A stretch of 64,000 nt of DNA from Moritella sp. (GTDB taxonomy: Bacteria; Pseudomonadota; Gammaproteobacteria; Enterobacterales; Moritellaceae): the NCBI RefSeq assembly GCF_013215705.1, contig NZ_JABSQR010000010.1:62001-126000 (forward strand). The letters run 5' to 3'. A model generated the notes under the pieces. That model was not told the DNA's origin. It did not search any database and saw only the letters and a list, made by a program, of their open reading frames with translations. The position numbers and the translations under genes were made by a program. Within the stretch, counting starts at the first letter, position 1. Every line of letters begins with the position of its first letter. Below, piece after piece: positions 29,155-37,595 of this stretch.

Positions 29155-30375
29155 ATGATGACTACCTGGCTTAGCATCGGTATTTTATTTACCTTTGCTG
29201 CAATTGCATTTGTAATTTTTCGTTGGGGTAATGTGCGCTGTGTCGGCGTTACGCCTGTTCGTACGTTTACCTTTATCGCTATTTTATTTACCTCGGGTTT
29301 GGACGTGGGACTGATCATGTTTCCGCTGACCGAATTTGCTGGTTATGCAAATCTTGCGGCAAGCCCTGAATACAGCTTTAGTAATCCGCTGGCCATTGAA
29401 TTTGGTTTCTGGGCATTCCTGATCTGGGCGTTTTACTTTTTAACGTGTTTCTATTTTTGTGTTATTGAACCAAGAGTGAAATTCTTTGAGATCCCATTAA
29501 TTAAATTCATCAATAACTTTATTATTATTGGTACTTGTGCGTTTACTGCTTACTTGTTACTGACCAATCTACCTTGGTATTTACCAGAGCTAGGTGATGG
29601 CGAAACGATAGTAGGTAGTTTCTATCTGATTGTGTTTGTTGTTATCGCAGCGGCGGTTTATTCAAGTACCAGTATTCGTTATGTGCGTATATTAAGTTTA
29701 GCTAGTACTTGGTTATTCTTAGGTCTGATCGTCGTGATGTGGGCTGGCGCGTTCTTATCTGAAGGATCAAGTGTCAGTGAGTTTGCAACTACCTTTGCGT
29801 TGATTGGCGATTATTTTGGTAATATACATCACTTTGTTTTACCTATGAATGATTACCATGAATTTTACTTATTCTGGTGGTTCTCTTGGAGCATCATGAT
29901 TGGTCAATTCACCTCTCGTTTTGTTGGTGGCATGAAAACCTATCAAGTACTGATTGCAATGATGGTATTCCCGTCTATTCCAATCGCAGTGTGGTTCTCG
30001 GTACTTTACTACTACAGTGTGAATGAGATCGCGACAACTGGTTTCTATAACCTGGCGATGATATTAGTGGGCATCACCTTTGTGATTAACTCACTGGATT
30101 CATTAGTGCGACTTTATACTGATAATTTAAACTTAACTGTAGAACGTTTCGGTAAGGCTAAATACATTATTGGTAATGTGCTATTAATGAGTGGCTTGAC
30201 GTTATTGTTTAAACTGGATTTCTTACAAATTCAGTGGGTTGGTGCATTAGCAATCGCACTTATTATCGGCTGTTTCGGTTATATTATGGCGAAAAAATAC
30301 AAGCAGGTTGCAGCGATTGAATGTTCACCTAAAGAAAATAAAATTGATTTTAATAAAATTGAATTAGTGAACTAA
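29155..30375 (+). CDS. Short BCCT-family choline/betaine transporter
   Basis: A 406-aa membrane protein with about ten hydrophobic segments. The stretch FWWFSWSIMIGQFTSRFVGG followed by PSIPIAVWFSVLYYYS resembles the BCCT signature (WWISWAPFVGMFIARISRG ... WF), so it probably imports choline or betaine using an ion gradient. Most BCCT carriers have about 500 residues or more and 12 helices. This one seems to lack part of the N-terminal region and the tail, and the aromatic substrate box is only partly recognisable. It lies between betIBA and the betaine ABC transporter, with its own gap and terminator. Substrate is inferred from context. Confidence 0.75.
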   Translation: MMTTWLSIGILFTFAAIAFVIFRWGNVRCVGVTPVRTFTFIAILFTSGLDVGLIMFPLTEFAGYANLAASPEYSFSNPLAIEFGFWAFLIWAFYFLTCFYFCVIEPRVKFFEIPLIKFINNFIIIGTCAFTAYLLLTNLPWYLPELGDGETIVGSFYLIVFVVIAAAVYSSTSIRYVRILSLASTWLFLGLIVVMWAGAFLSEGSSVSEFATTFALIGDYFGNIHHFVLPMNDYHEFYLFWWFSWSIMIGQFTSRFVGGMKTYQVLIAMMVFPSIPIAVWFSVLYYYSVNEIATTGFYNLAMILVGITFVINSLDSLVRLYTDNLNLTVERFGKAKYIIGNVLLMSGLTLLFKLDFLQIQWVGALAIALIIGCFGYIMAKKYKQVAAIECSPKENKIDFNKIELVN

Positions 30376-30434
30376 CATAGTCTCCACGCTCGTTTGAACG
30401 CATAAATTGGTTCGATAGTGGTTAGGAATACAAC

Positions 30435-30472
30435 AAAAGCAAAATAACGTTTAGGTGTTATTTTGCTTTTTT
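30435..30472 (+). terminator. Strong rho-independent terminator after the BCCT gene
   Basis: AAGCAAAATAAC and GTTATTTTGCTT pair across an 8-base loop and are followed by a T-run. It lies between the BCCT gene and the MarR gene. Confidence 0.92.
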
Positions 30473-30545
30473 CACATTTGCAGTATGAGTCTGGTGCACA
30501 TTTCTGTTATTGTTTCGAAAAATAGGGGCGAATTTTGGAAGAGTT

Positions 30546-31022
30546 ATGGAAAAGTATGAAGAATTATTAGTTTCATTGCGCCAAGTGATCAGAGCCATTG
30601 ATATACATTCTCGCCAGCTGAATAAACAGTCCGGTTTAACGGGTCCTCAGCTTATGGTGATGCAAAATATTGCAGCGCTTGATGCGCCACTAGCGAAAGA
30701 CATAGCCAAAGAGATCGCCTTAAGTGCCGCGACCGTCACTACGATTATCGACAGACTTGAGAGTCGGACGTTGGTGATCCGGACGCGAAGTAAAACCGAC
30801 AAACGTAAAGTGCATTTGTCACTGAGTGAATCAGGTAAACTATTACTGAGTAGTTCGCCCAAGCCGCTTCAAGACCATTTTATCAAGCGTTATCAAAATC
30901 TTGAAGAGTGGGAACAAAGTCAGCTATTGTCCGCTGTCGAACGTATAGCCTCAATGATGGATGCAGAAAAATTAGATGCTGCGCCAGTATTATTGGTTGG
31001 TCAAATTCAGGCGGAAGAATAA
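30546..31022 (+). CDS. MarR-family transcriptional regulator
   Basis: A 158-aa winged-helix regulator. The pattern LTGPQLMVMQNIA ... AKDIAKEIALSAATVTTIIDRLESRTLVIR ... DKRKVHLSLSESGK is the MarR DNA-binding core (residues about 30-110). I chose ATG 30546, with GGAAGAG just before it, over an upstream TTG at 30510. It precedes the betaine/choline ABC transporter by 164 bases in the same direction, so it may control that transporter. The ligand is unknown. Confidence 0.88.
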   Translation: MEKYEELLVSLRQVIRAIDIHSRQLNKQSGLTGPQLMVMQNIAALDAPLAKDIAKEIALSAATVTTIIDRLESRTLVIRTRSKTDKRKVHLSLSESGKLLLSSSPKPLQDHFIKRYQNLEEWEQSQLLSAVERIASMMDAEKLDAAPVLLVGQIQAEE

Positions 31023-31186
31023 CTTTTTTACTTAACTGATTTTATAACACTTTTACCTTTTTCTAGTATTAATTGCCGTGAGATGTTTTAGTCATGTTTG
31101 CGGTTTTTAGTACTTGTATAAGCTTTTAGTCGCTATTTCCTGTAATATTAGTGGTACTTCATTACAATAATAAGGATATTATTAAT

Positions 31187-32191
31187 ATGCAGAAAATTTT
31201 CGCTACCTCACTACTTCTTGCTTCTACATCTCTTTCTACCTTCGCTAATGCGAGTGAATGCGGCAGTGTTACCATTGCTGACATGAACTGGAATTCAGCC
31301 ACCTTAATTGCCAATATTGACCGCTTCATTCTCGAACATGGTTTTGATTGTGACGCTGAACTTGTTCCCGGCGATACGATGCCAACGGGCACCGCTATGA
31401 TTGAAAAAGGCCAACCTGATATTGCCCCTGAATTCTGGAGTAACTCGATGAAATCGGCGCTTGATCAAGGTGTTAAAGATGGGCGTATTCGTTATGCCGG
31501 TGTCACTCTTAGTGATGGCGGTGAAGAAGGATTCTGGGTGCCAGCCTATATGGTTGAGAAAGACCCAAGCTTAGCGACTATTGCTGGCATTAAAGCTAAT
31601 GCGAAACTATTCGAACACCCTGAAGATCCGAGTAAGTCGGCATTTATGGGCTGCCCTGCAGGTTGGAACTGTCAAATATCAACATCGCAACTCTTTGAGG
31701 CGATGGATTTAGCCGCTTCTGGTTTTGATTTAATTGATCCCGGTTCCGGTGCGGGTTTATCGGGTTCTATTGCTAAAGCCTATGAGCGCGAAGAAGCTTG
31801 GTTTGGTTATTACTGGGCACCGACCGCTGTATTGGGTAAATACAACATGGTTAAGGTTGATTTTGGTACCGGTATCGATGAAAAACATTTCAAGGAATGT
31901 ATCACCCAAAATGATTGCTTAACCCCTAAAGCAACCATGTATCCGCCTTCTGCAGTAGACTCTGTAGTTACCGAAGCATTTGCAGCGAGAGCACCTGAAG
32001 TAATGGCTTACCTTGCAGCCCGTTCATTTAAGAATGCTCAGATGAATGAATTACTTGCTTGGATGGAAGATCAACAAGCTGATGGTGAATACAGTGTTGA
32101 ACACTTCATTATCAATTATGAAGATACCTGGTCACAGTGGGTTGATTCAGCAACCGCGAAGAAAATCAAGAAAGCAGTCTCAGCACTATAG
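31187..32191 (+). CDS. proX: Glycine betaine/choline ABC transporter, substrate-binding protein
   Basis: A 334-aa periplasmic protein with a clear signal peptide (KIFATSLLLASTSLSTFANA) and an OpuAC/ProX-type domain. Recognisable parts are IADMNWNSATLIANIDRFIL, PTGTAMIEKGQPDIAPEFW and YYWAPTAVLGKYNMVKVDFG. It would bind betaine, choline or related quaternary amines and deliver them to the permease next door. The ATG at 31187 after TAAGGAT is preferred over a GTG at 31151 because it gives a proper signal peptide. A hairpin terminator separates it from the permease, as is common where the binding protein is made in excess. Confidence 0.9.
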   Translation: MQKIFATSLLLASTSLSTFANASECGSVTIADMNWNSATLIANIDRFILEHGFDCDAELVPGDTMPTGTAMIEKGQPDIAPEFWSNSMKSALDQGVKDGRIRYAGVTLSDGGEEGFWVPAYMVEKDPSLATIAGIKANAKLFEHPEDPSKSAFMGCPAGWNCQISTSQLFEAMDLAASGFDLIDPGSGAGLSGSIAKAYEREEAWFGYYWAPTAVLGKYNMVKVDFGTGIDEKHFKECITQNDCLTPKATMYPPSAVDSVVTEAFAARAPEVMAYLAARSFKNAQMNELLAWMEDQQADGEYSVEHFIINYEDTWSQWVDSATAKKIKKAVSAL

Positions 32192-32257
32192 CCTTTCATT
32201 ATACGCAAACTACTTCAGTTTGCTGATTATGCAGATTGAAGTAGCTTGAGTATATAT

Positions 32258-32282
32258 AGCCCGAATCATTCGGGCTTTTTCA
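32258..32282 (+). terminator. Intercistronic terminator/attenuator between proX- and proW-like genes
   Basis: AGCCCGAA and TTCGGGCT enclose a 3-base loop and are followed by TTTTT, 18 bases before the permease ATG. It would let only part of the transcription continue into the permease and ATPase genes. Confidence 0.9.
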
Positions 32283-32299
32283 TCTTAGGAAACAATAAT

Positions 32300-33190
32300 A
32301 TGTCAGACAGTTCATGGCTTTCGGAAATACCGCAGCTAGATCGTCACCAATTACTCGGTATTAGAAAAACATTGGATGGCGCTTATCGCAGTTTTTCGCG
32401 TGAATACGGTGATAGTATTGAAGCATTTTTTGATCCCTTGCTTACTTTTCTCATCTGGTTTGAAAAATTATTACTCAGCAGCCCTTGGTGGTTAGTGATT
32501 GCGGTGCTTGCGGTGTTTGCTTATATTGCTAGTCGCTCTTGGAAATTAACCTTAGGCGTTGTTGTGGCCTTTTTCCTCATCGGCTTTTTTGGTATGTGGG
32601 ACAATACGATGCGAACCATGAGTATTATTCTCATCTCTACTATGCTCGCGGTGATCATCGGTATTCCGATCGGGATCTCGATGGCACGCTCTGATCGTGT
32701 TCAGTCCGTCGTGACGCCCATCTTAGACATTATGCAAACCATGCCAGCCTTCGTGTATTTGATCCCTGTGGTGATGTTATTAGGCATAGGTAAAATACCC
32801 GGTGTTATCGCTGTTATTATCTACGCCGTGCCGCCTGTTATTCGCTTAACGAACTTAGGTATCCGTCTGGTAGACAAAGAAGTATTAGAGGCGGCGACGG
32901 CTTATGGTGCTAGCCCTATGCAACGTTTATTTGGTGTGCAGTTACCGCTGGCGATGCCTAATATTATGGCCGGTATCAATCAGACGATTATGATGGCACT
33001 GGCTATGGTGGTGATCGCATCTATGATTGGTGTGAAAGGCTTAGGCCAACCGGTATTGAAATCAATTACCAATCAATATTTCACCCTTGGCTTGATGAAT
33101 GGTTTGGCCATTGTCGCGCTAGCGATTATCTTTGATCGGATCTCGCAAAGTTACGCAAAACGTACGTTACAAAATTTTGGAGGGCAGTAA
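32300..33190 (+). CDS. proW: Glycine betaine/choline ABC transporter, permease
   Basis: A 296-aa inner-membrane permease of the ProU type. Hydrophobic helices start at about residue 55. The binding-protein-dependent transport signature is seen around EAATAYGASPMQRLFGVQLPLAMPNI (EAA loop, nt about 32889-32960), which contacts the ATPase. The ATG at 32300 follows TAGGA by 9 bases; an upstream in-frame extension through the terminator hairpin is not likely to be translated. The ATPase gene follows after one base. Confidence 0.93.
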   Translation: MSDSSWLSEIPQLDRHQLLGIRKTLDGAYRSFSREYGDSIEAFFDPLLTFLIWFEKLLLSSPWWLVIAVLAVFAYIASRSWKLTLGVVVAFFLIGFFGMWDNTMRTMSIILISTMLAVIIGIPIGISMARSDRVQSVVTPILDIMQTMPAFVYLIPVVMLLGIGKIPGVIAVIIYAVPPVIRLTNLGIRLVDKEVLEAATAYGASPMQRLFGVQLPLAMPNIMAGINQTIMMALAMVVIASMIGVKGLGQPVLKSITNQYFTLGLMNGLAIVALAIIFDRISQSYAKRTLQNFGGQ

Positions 33191-33191
33191 G

Positions 33192-34439
33192 ATGAATTCG
33201 CATGACAAGAGCAGTTCGAATGAGCAGAAAAGCCCGTTAATTCGTATTAAGAATTTATACAAAATTTTTGGTAAAAATGAGAAAAAGGTGCTGGAGCTAG
33301 TCAAAGCGGGTAAATCCAAAGATGCTATTCTAGCCGAAACGGGTCATACCGTGGGTTTATCGGATATTAACCTAGATATTTATCCGGGCGAAATATTCGT
33401 GATCATGGGGTTGTCAGGTTCGGGTAAATCAACCTTGATCCGTCATTTTAACCGCTTAATTGAACCAACTGCCGGGGAAATAGAAATCGCGGGTAGTGAT
33501 GTCATGCAACTGTCGAGTAAAGATCTGCAAGGTTTTCGTCGTAATAAAATGTCGATGGTATTCCAACGTTTCGGCTTAATGCCACATCGCACCGTGTTAG
33601 AAAATATTGGTTATGGTTTGCAAGTGAAAGGCGTCAAGAAGGCGGAATGGAAGCGATGCGCAACACAGTGGTTGGAAACGGTAGGTTTGGATGGTTATGC
33701 TAATCAATACCCAAGACAGCTGTCTGGTGGGCAACAGCAACGTGTCGGTTTAGCCCGCGCCTTGTGTACCGATGCCGATATTCTGTTAATGGATGAAGCA
33801 TTTTCAGCATTGGATCCTTTGATCCGCAGCGAAATGCAAGACCAGTTGATTGAGTTGCAGGAAAAACTACATAAAACTATCGTTTTTATTACCCATGATC
33901 TTGATGAAGCATTACGCTTAGGTGATCGCATTGCTATTTTGCGTGATGGGGTATTAGTACAACAAGGGACACCGGTTGATATTTTGCTTAACCCGATTGA
34001 TGATTATGTTGAAGCCTTTGTTAAAGATGTAAATCGCGCGCGCGCATTGACGGTGGAAACGGTGATGCAGCCGCAAATTTGTCGTATCTCTGCTGCAACA
34101 ATCGGTGAAGCAGTATTACAAATGCGCAAGTCAAAACAAGATTATGGTTATGTTATTAATGCGGATGGTTATCAAGGCGTGATCACACAAGATACCTTGG
34201 ATAATATTGAAAAAAGTGATTACAACAATACGCTTGATGCGTCGTTATTAGATGATGTGCCTGCGGTGCAAAGCGATGCGTTACTGGAAAGTGTGATTCC
34301 TGAAATGCTGGATAATCAATTACCACTGCCTGTATTAAACGAGGATGGTGAGGTTGAGGGGCACTTGTGTCGCTCTACACTGGTCGAAGTATTAAGTGAT
34401 CAGCCGAGTGTGGAAAAGGATAAAGTAACTCGCGTTTAA
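33192..34439 (+). CDS. proV: Glycine betaine/choline ABC transporter, ATPase with CBS domains
   Basis: A 415-aa ATPase of the ProV/OpuAA type that powers betaine or choline uptake. It carries Walker A (GLSGSGKST), the Q-loop (VFQRFGLMPHRTV), the signature LSGGQQQRVGLARAL, Walker B (ILLMDEAFSALD) and the switch His (ITHDLDEA). The insert LELVKAGKSKDAILAETG is typical of ProV. About 120 C-terminal residues fit paired CBS domains, which sense ionic strength in OpuA. The start at 33192 has GGAGGGCAG upstream. Confidence 0.94.
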   Translation: MNSHDKSSSNEQKSPLIRIKNLYKIFGKNEKKVLELVKAGKSKDAILAETGHTVGLSDINLDIYPGEIFVIMGLSGSGKSTLIRHFNRLIEPTAGEIEIAGSDVMQLSSKDLQGFRRNKMSMVFQRFGLMPHRTVLENIGYGLQVKGVKKAEWKRCATQWLETVGLDGYANQYPRQLSGGQQQRVGLARALCTDADILLMDEAFSALDPLIRSEMQDQLIELQEKLHKTIVFITHDLDEALRLGDRIAILRDGVLVQQGTPVDILLNPIDDYVEAFVKDVNRARALTVETVMQPQICRISAATIGEAVLQMRKSKQDYGYVINADGYQGVITQDTLDNIEKSDYNNTLDASLLDDVPAVQSDALLESVIPEMLDNQLPLPVLNEDGEVEGHLCRSTLVEVLSDQPSVEKDKVTRV

Positions 34440-34811
34440 TGGCTCGTGATGATGTATTGATTGTAAGATAAATATAAAAATGCCTATTACAGCAGGTCGG
34501 AGGTACTAGGCATTAAGTACTCATTATTCTAGAAACAGTGCCCTTCGTCATCATTGGCATTCCACCTGCTGAATCAACGTGTAATACCACTACATATTTG
34601 AAGTTATAATCTTTGTTAGTCACTTAGCTGACGCCCGATATCCGTCATTATACTGTGCTTTTCTTATATCCTTTTTTCTTACCGAAATCTACGTTAACGC
34701 TGTGCAAAAATGAACAACGCCTTTTTAATAATGACCATTCAGTAAAGGCATACTTTTATACATACTAACCTCGCTTCATAACGATAACTTTAGTTTATAG
34801 ACGAGGGAAAT
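34440..34811. other. Intergenic gap with a dispersed repeat copy
   Basis: There is no credible ORF. It holds an imperfect inverted repeat ATGCCTATTAC ... GTACTAGGCAT (about 34480-34512), without a T-run, that overlaps a 46-bp repeat whose partner lies at 39163. The last 100 bases should contain the promoter of the next operon. Confidence 0.5.
34495..34540. repeat. 46-bp dispersed repeat, copy 1
   Basis: GGTCGGAGGTACTAGGCATT... matches 39163-39208 in all but a few positions. The two copies flank the 34812-38999 gene set in direct orientation. Confidence 0.85.
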
Positions 34812-35480
34812 ATGAAAACACTTATTATTGGTGCTAACGGACAGATTGGTAAAAAACTAGTATCTGAATGTATTGATTTAGGTTTGGATATACGCGTGAT
34901 GATCCGTGATGAAAGCCAAATGAGCTATTTCACAAGATTGGGTGTCGACGCTGTTGTAGGTGATCTAGAAGGTGATATTAGCCATGCTTTCAATAGTTGT
35001 GAGCAGGTGGTTTTCAGTGCTGGTTCAGGGTCTAAAAGTTGTCCTAAAAAAACCTTGTTAGTTGATCTATGGGGCTCTATTCGCGCTGTTGAAGAGAGTG
35101 AAAAGCAAGGGATTAAACATTTCATCATGGTCAGTTCATTAAAATCCTGCGATCCCCTTCGCGGTCCCCAACCAATTCGTCATTATCTAGTAGCAAGAAA
35201 CCGTGCTGACGATAGATTAATTAATTCCACATTAAATTATACCTTGTTGCGTCCTGGCCGGTTACTTGATACCGAAGGTACAGGCAAGATCACTAGCAAT
35301 TTTGATTGGAATGATATTAAAAATACTAATTCAACTATTACCCGTGATGATGTCGTCAGTACTATTTTAGCTGCAATAATTACCCCGCATAGAACGAATC
35401 GAACGTTAGATTTTATACAGGGTGACGTGGTAATCGAAGATTTTATGAATGACTTGTTAATAGGTGAGGTTGCCGTATGA
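34812..35480 (+). CDS. NAD(P)-binding epimerase/reductase-like protein (NmrA/SDR type)
   Basis: A 222-aa Rossmann-fold protein of the atypical short-chain dehydrogenase group. It has TLIIGANGQIGKKLV (GxxGxxG cofactor motif) at residues 3-17, then RVMIRD, DLEGD, VFSAGSGS, HFIMVSS and YTLLRPGRL, in the order seen in YwnB/NmrA-like proteins. The usual YxxxK is replaced by an RHYLVAR region, so catalysis is uncertain; such proteins may be reductases, epimerases or redox sensors. It overlaps the dioxygenase gene by ATGA, which suggests a shared pathway. Confidence 0.82.
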   Translation: MKTLIIGANGQIGKKLVSECIDLGLDIRVMIRDESQMSYFTRLGVDAVVGDLEGDISHAFNSCEQVVFSAGSGSKSCPKKTLLVDLWGSIRAVEESEKQGIKHFIMVSSLKSCDPLRGPQPIRHYLVARNRADDRLINSTLNYTLLRPGRLLDTEGTGKITSNFDWNDIKNTNSTITRDDVVSTILAAIITPHRTNRTLDFIQGDVVIEDFMNDLLIGEVAV

Positions 35481-36487
35481 GTAATATGATTGACTTTGTT
35501 AATAACCGTTCTGCTTGGGAACCTCAGGATCTACTAAGTGAAGACAGCTGGAAGTATTATCTTACGCCTGCAGATATCACTGAACTAGATAATGCGTTGG
35601 CTTATGTGGTGAGCAATAATATTACGCTCGAATTAATGAGCATGGATAACTTTGTGCTACCTAGTTTAGGTTTGAAATTAAAAGACATTCGTCGTGCGAT
35701 TGAAAGTGACCGCGGTATTACAGTGCTTAAAGGCTTACCTGTGGCCAGATACTCACGTCACGAATTAACACTGATTTTTACCGGCATTGGTGTTTATTTA
35801 GGTTATCCCCTACGCCAAAGTTTAGATGGCGAGCTGCTACAAGAAGTATATAACAAAGGTGAAAGCCTTTACGCGAACACTGGTCGTGGTACTAACTCCA
35901 GTGACCCGTTACCGTGGCATACCGACCGAAGTGATATTGTCTCATTACTTTGTATTAGTAAATCCGAGACCGGTGGCGAGAGTAAATTAGCCAGTTTAAC
36001 CAATGTATTTAACAAAATAAAAATTGAGCGACCTGACTTAGCAGAAACTCTCTGTTCTCCCTATTTTCATGGGCGAGCGCCCTTCGAACGTGGAGGGTTG
36101 CAACCTTGGTATTCATTACCCATATTTACAGAATATCAGGGCAAGTTTGCTAGTCGTTACTTACGTCGATTTATTGAATTAGGTCAAGATCACCCTGAAG
36201 TGCCGCGATTTACGGCATTGCAAATTGAAGCGTTAGATTATTTAGATGCAAGATTAGAAAAAGAAGATGTTTGTCTAAACCTTGCCTTTGATGAAGGCGA
36301 CATGCAATTCATTAATAACTTTACCATATGCCATTCACGCAACGCCTATACCGATAGTAAAGCACAATCTAGATTGCTAATGAGATTGTGGTTAGCCGCT
36401 TACGCCGGTAGAGATTTAGCACCTGAGTTTTCTCCACTTTACGGCACAACACAAGGTGGTGTAGCGCGTGGTGGCATTCTTTTCTAA
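35477..36487 (+). CDS. TauD/TfdA-family Fe(II)/2-oxoglutarate dioxygenase
   Basis: A 336-aa oxygenase. The metal triad is visible as HTD (H148, D150) in LPWHTDRSD and the distal H286 in ICHSRNAYTD. An Arg for 2-oxoglutarate follows in LLMRLWLAA. Family members hydroxylate or cleave small molecules such as taurine, amino acids or betaines. The substrate cannot be told from sequence. It lies in an operon with a Rossmann-fold protein and an unknown protein. Syringomycin-type Asp hydroxylases belong to the same superfamily, so a link to the Asp-loading NRPS module 17 kb away is possible but only speculative. Confidence 0.87.
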   Translation: MSNMIDFVNNRSAWEPQDLLSEDSWKYYLTPADITELDNALAYVVSNNITLELMSMDNFVLPSLGLKLKDIRRAIESDRGITVLKGLPVARYSRHELTLIFTGIGVYLGYPLRQSLDGELLQEVYNKGESLYANTGRGTNSSDPLPWHTDRSDIVSLLCISKSETGGESKLASLTNVFNKIKIERPDLAETLCSPYFHGRAPFERGGLQPWYSLPIFTEYQGKFASRYLRRFIELGQDHPEVPRFTALQIEALDYLDARLEKEDVCLNLAFDEGDMQFINNFTICHSRNAYTDSKAQSRLLMRLWLAAYAGRDLAPEFSPLYGTTQGGVARGGILF

Positions 36488-36509
36488 ATTATTATCTAGG
36501 ATCTTAATT

Positions 36510-37145
36510 ATGTTACAGAACAACAATATCGCAGTACAGCAGGACAAAGCGTTAACGTTACTCGAAAGTATCATTCAAATTCCTGACGATTATGCTTTAG
36601 TGAATTGTTTGCTTTTAAATCATGATGATCAACCTATATTCGTATTCCGTTACGAGCATGTAAATGGCGTATGTAAGGGATTAGGTGGTGAGCATTTTTC
36701 AGTCAGTATTGATCTAGCCGCGACCAAAGTGATGGGATTCATGCATATCGAAAAGCAGCATTGTGGCCCTGGCTTACCTACAGATGATGTGGCAAGACAG
36801 CTAGCTATCGAGTTTTTACCGCAAGTAGCAGCTGATTTAGTTGATAGCTATGAAGTCAAATGGATCATGCGCCAACTCGAAGAACCGAACAAGATACCGC
36901 ATGAGAGTCCGTTCCCATTCCGAGATGAAAATGATCATAAATGTCTAGTGACTGGTGTCAGAGTTAAATTCTTTTTCGAAAAACTGGGTGCTTGGGGCTG
37001 GGTTATTGTTGGTCGTAATAATAAAGTGATTGCGTTTGAACGTGAGATTATCTGGAGTACAACGCTAAACCGTCGTTCTACACCTGCATGGTTGCATGAT
37101 AATTTTGTGGAAGAACTGGTGTCAGAACTTGGCCGTCTTAAATAA
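36510..37145 (+). CDS. Protein of unknown function, 211 aa
   Basis: I do not recognise this soluble protein. There is no signal peptide or membrane helix. It has a mixed alpha/beta composition, a central HIEKQHCGPGLPTDD segment and an aromatic stretch EKLGAWGWVIVGRNNKVIAFERE. The ATG at 36510 follows TCTAGGATCTTAATT. A GTG at 36468 would overlap the dioxygenase gene and add 14 residues. It sits 22 bases after the dioxygenase, so it is probably in the same operon and may act in the same pathway. Confidence 0.75.
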   Translation: MLQNNNIAVQQDKALTLLESIIQIPDDYALVNCLLLNHDDQPIFVFRYEHVNGVCKGLGGEHFSVSIDLAATKVMGFMHIEKQHCGPGLPTDDVARQLAIEFLPQVAADLVDSYEVKWIMRQLEEPNKIPHESPFPFRDENDHKCLVTGVRVKFFFEKLGAWGWVIVGRNNKVIAFEREIIWSTTLNRRSTPAWLHDNFVEELVSELGRLK

Positions 37146-37160
37146 CGCATTAGCACAGAG

Positions 37161-37206
37161 TTTAATGAGTTAATGAGTTAATGAGTTAATGAGTTAATGA
37201 GTTAAA
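37161..37206. repeat. Octamer TTAATGAG tandem repeat, about 5 copies
   Basis: Five consecutive copies of an 8-base unit (TTAATGAG, ending in TTAAA) lie between two + strand genes, 62 bases before the next ATG. A change in copy number would shift promoter or leader spacing for the downstream gene. Confidence 0.93.
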
Positions 37207-37267
37207 TTTAATAACAAGGTGGGTACTAGCCCATCTTTTTATTGTCTTGGTATTTAAAGGAATAAAA

Positions 37268-37558
37268 ATGTCTGAAATATGGAAGTCGATTGAACTCATC
37301 GTTATTAATGAAAATCTGCTCAACGAGGCAAAAAACGAACTAATGAAGCTACAGACGGCAACAGAAAAAGAACCGGGTAATATTCAATTCTCAATTAGTC
37401 AGTCAACGGAAGTGCCGCTTAACTTTACGCTTTGGGAACGCTGGGTAGATCTACAAGCATTGCATGATCACTTAAGTGCACCTTATACGCAGTTTTACTT
37501 TTCACTTAAGTTAACGAAAGTGGGGCGCAGTCACAGTATGCTTCCATTAACAGCATAA
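37268..37558 (+). CDS. ABM-type (antibiotic biosynthesis monooxygenase-like) small protein
   Basis: A 96-aa dimeric ferredoxin-like fold protein. The pattern IELIVINENLLNEAKNELMK ... EPGNIQFSISQS ... FTLWERWVDLQALHDHLSAP matches ABM domain proteins such as YgiN and LsrG. Family members oxidise quinones without a cofactor, act on small aldehydes, or have no known activity. The ATG at 37268 follows AAAGGAATAAAA. The octamer repeat lies upstream. It is convergent with the LysR gene, 37 bases away. Confidence 0.8.
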   Translation: MSEIWKSIELIVINENLLNEAKNELMKLQTATEKEPGNIQFSISQSTEVPLNFTLWERWVDLQALHDHLSAPYTQFYFSLKLTKVGRSHSMLPLTA

Positions 37559-37595
37559 TTAACTGTTAAAGGACGTTAATGCGTAATGACTGTTA

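Noticed and set aside
31151-31186. Longer start for the ProX-like protein
   Set aside because: The GTG at 31151 would put charged residues before the signal peptide. The ATG at 31187 has a good ribosome-binding site and an ideal signal sequence.
32246-32299. N-terminal extension of the ProW-like permease
   Set aside because: The extra 18 residues would be translated through the terminator hairpin. The ATG at 32300 with TAGGA is the better start.
35477-36487. Calling the dioxygenase an aspartate beta-hydroxylase for the NRPS
   Set aside because: The superfamily fits, but the gene is 17 kb away, in another operon, and I see no subtype-specific motif. It is kept only as a speculation.
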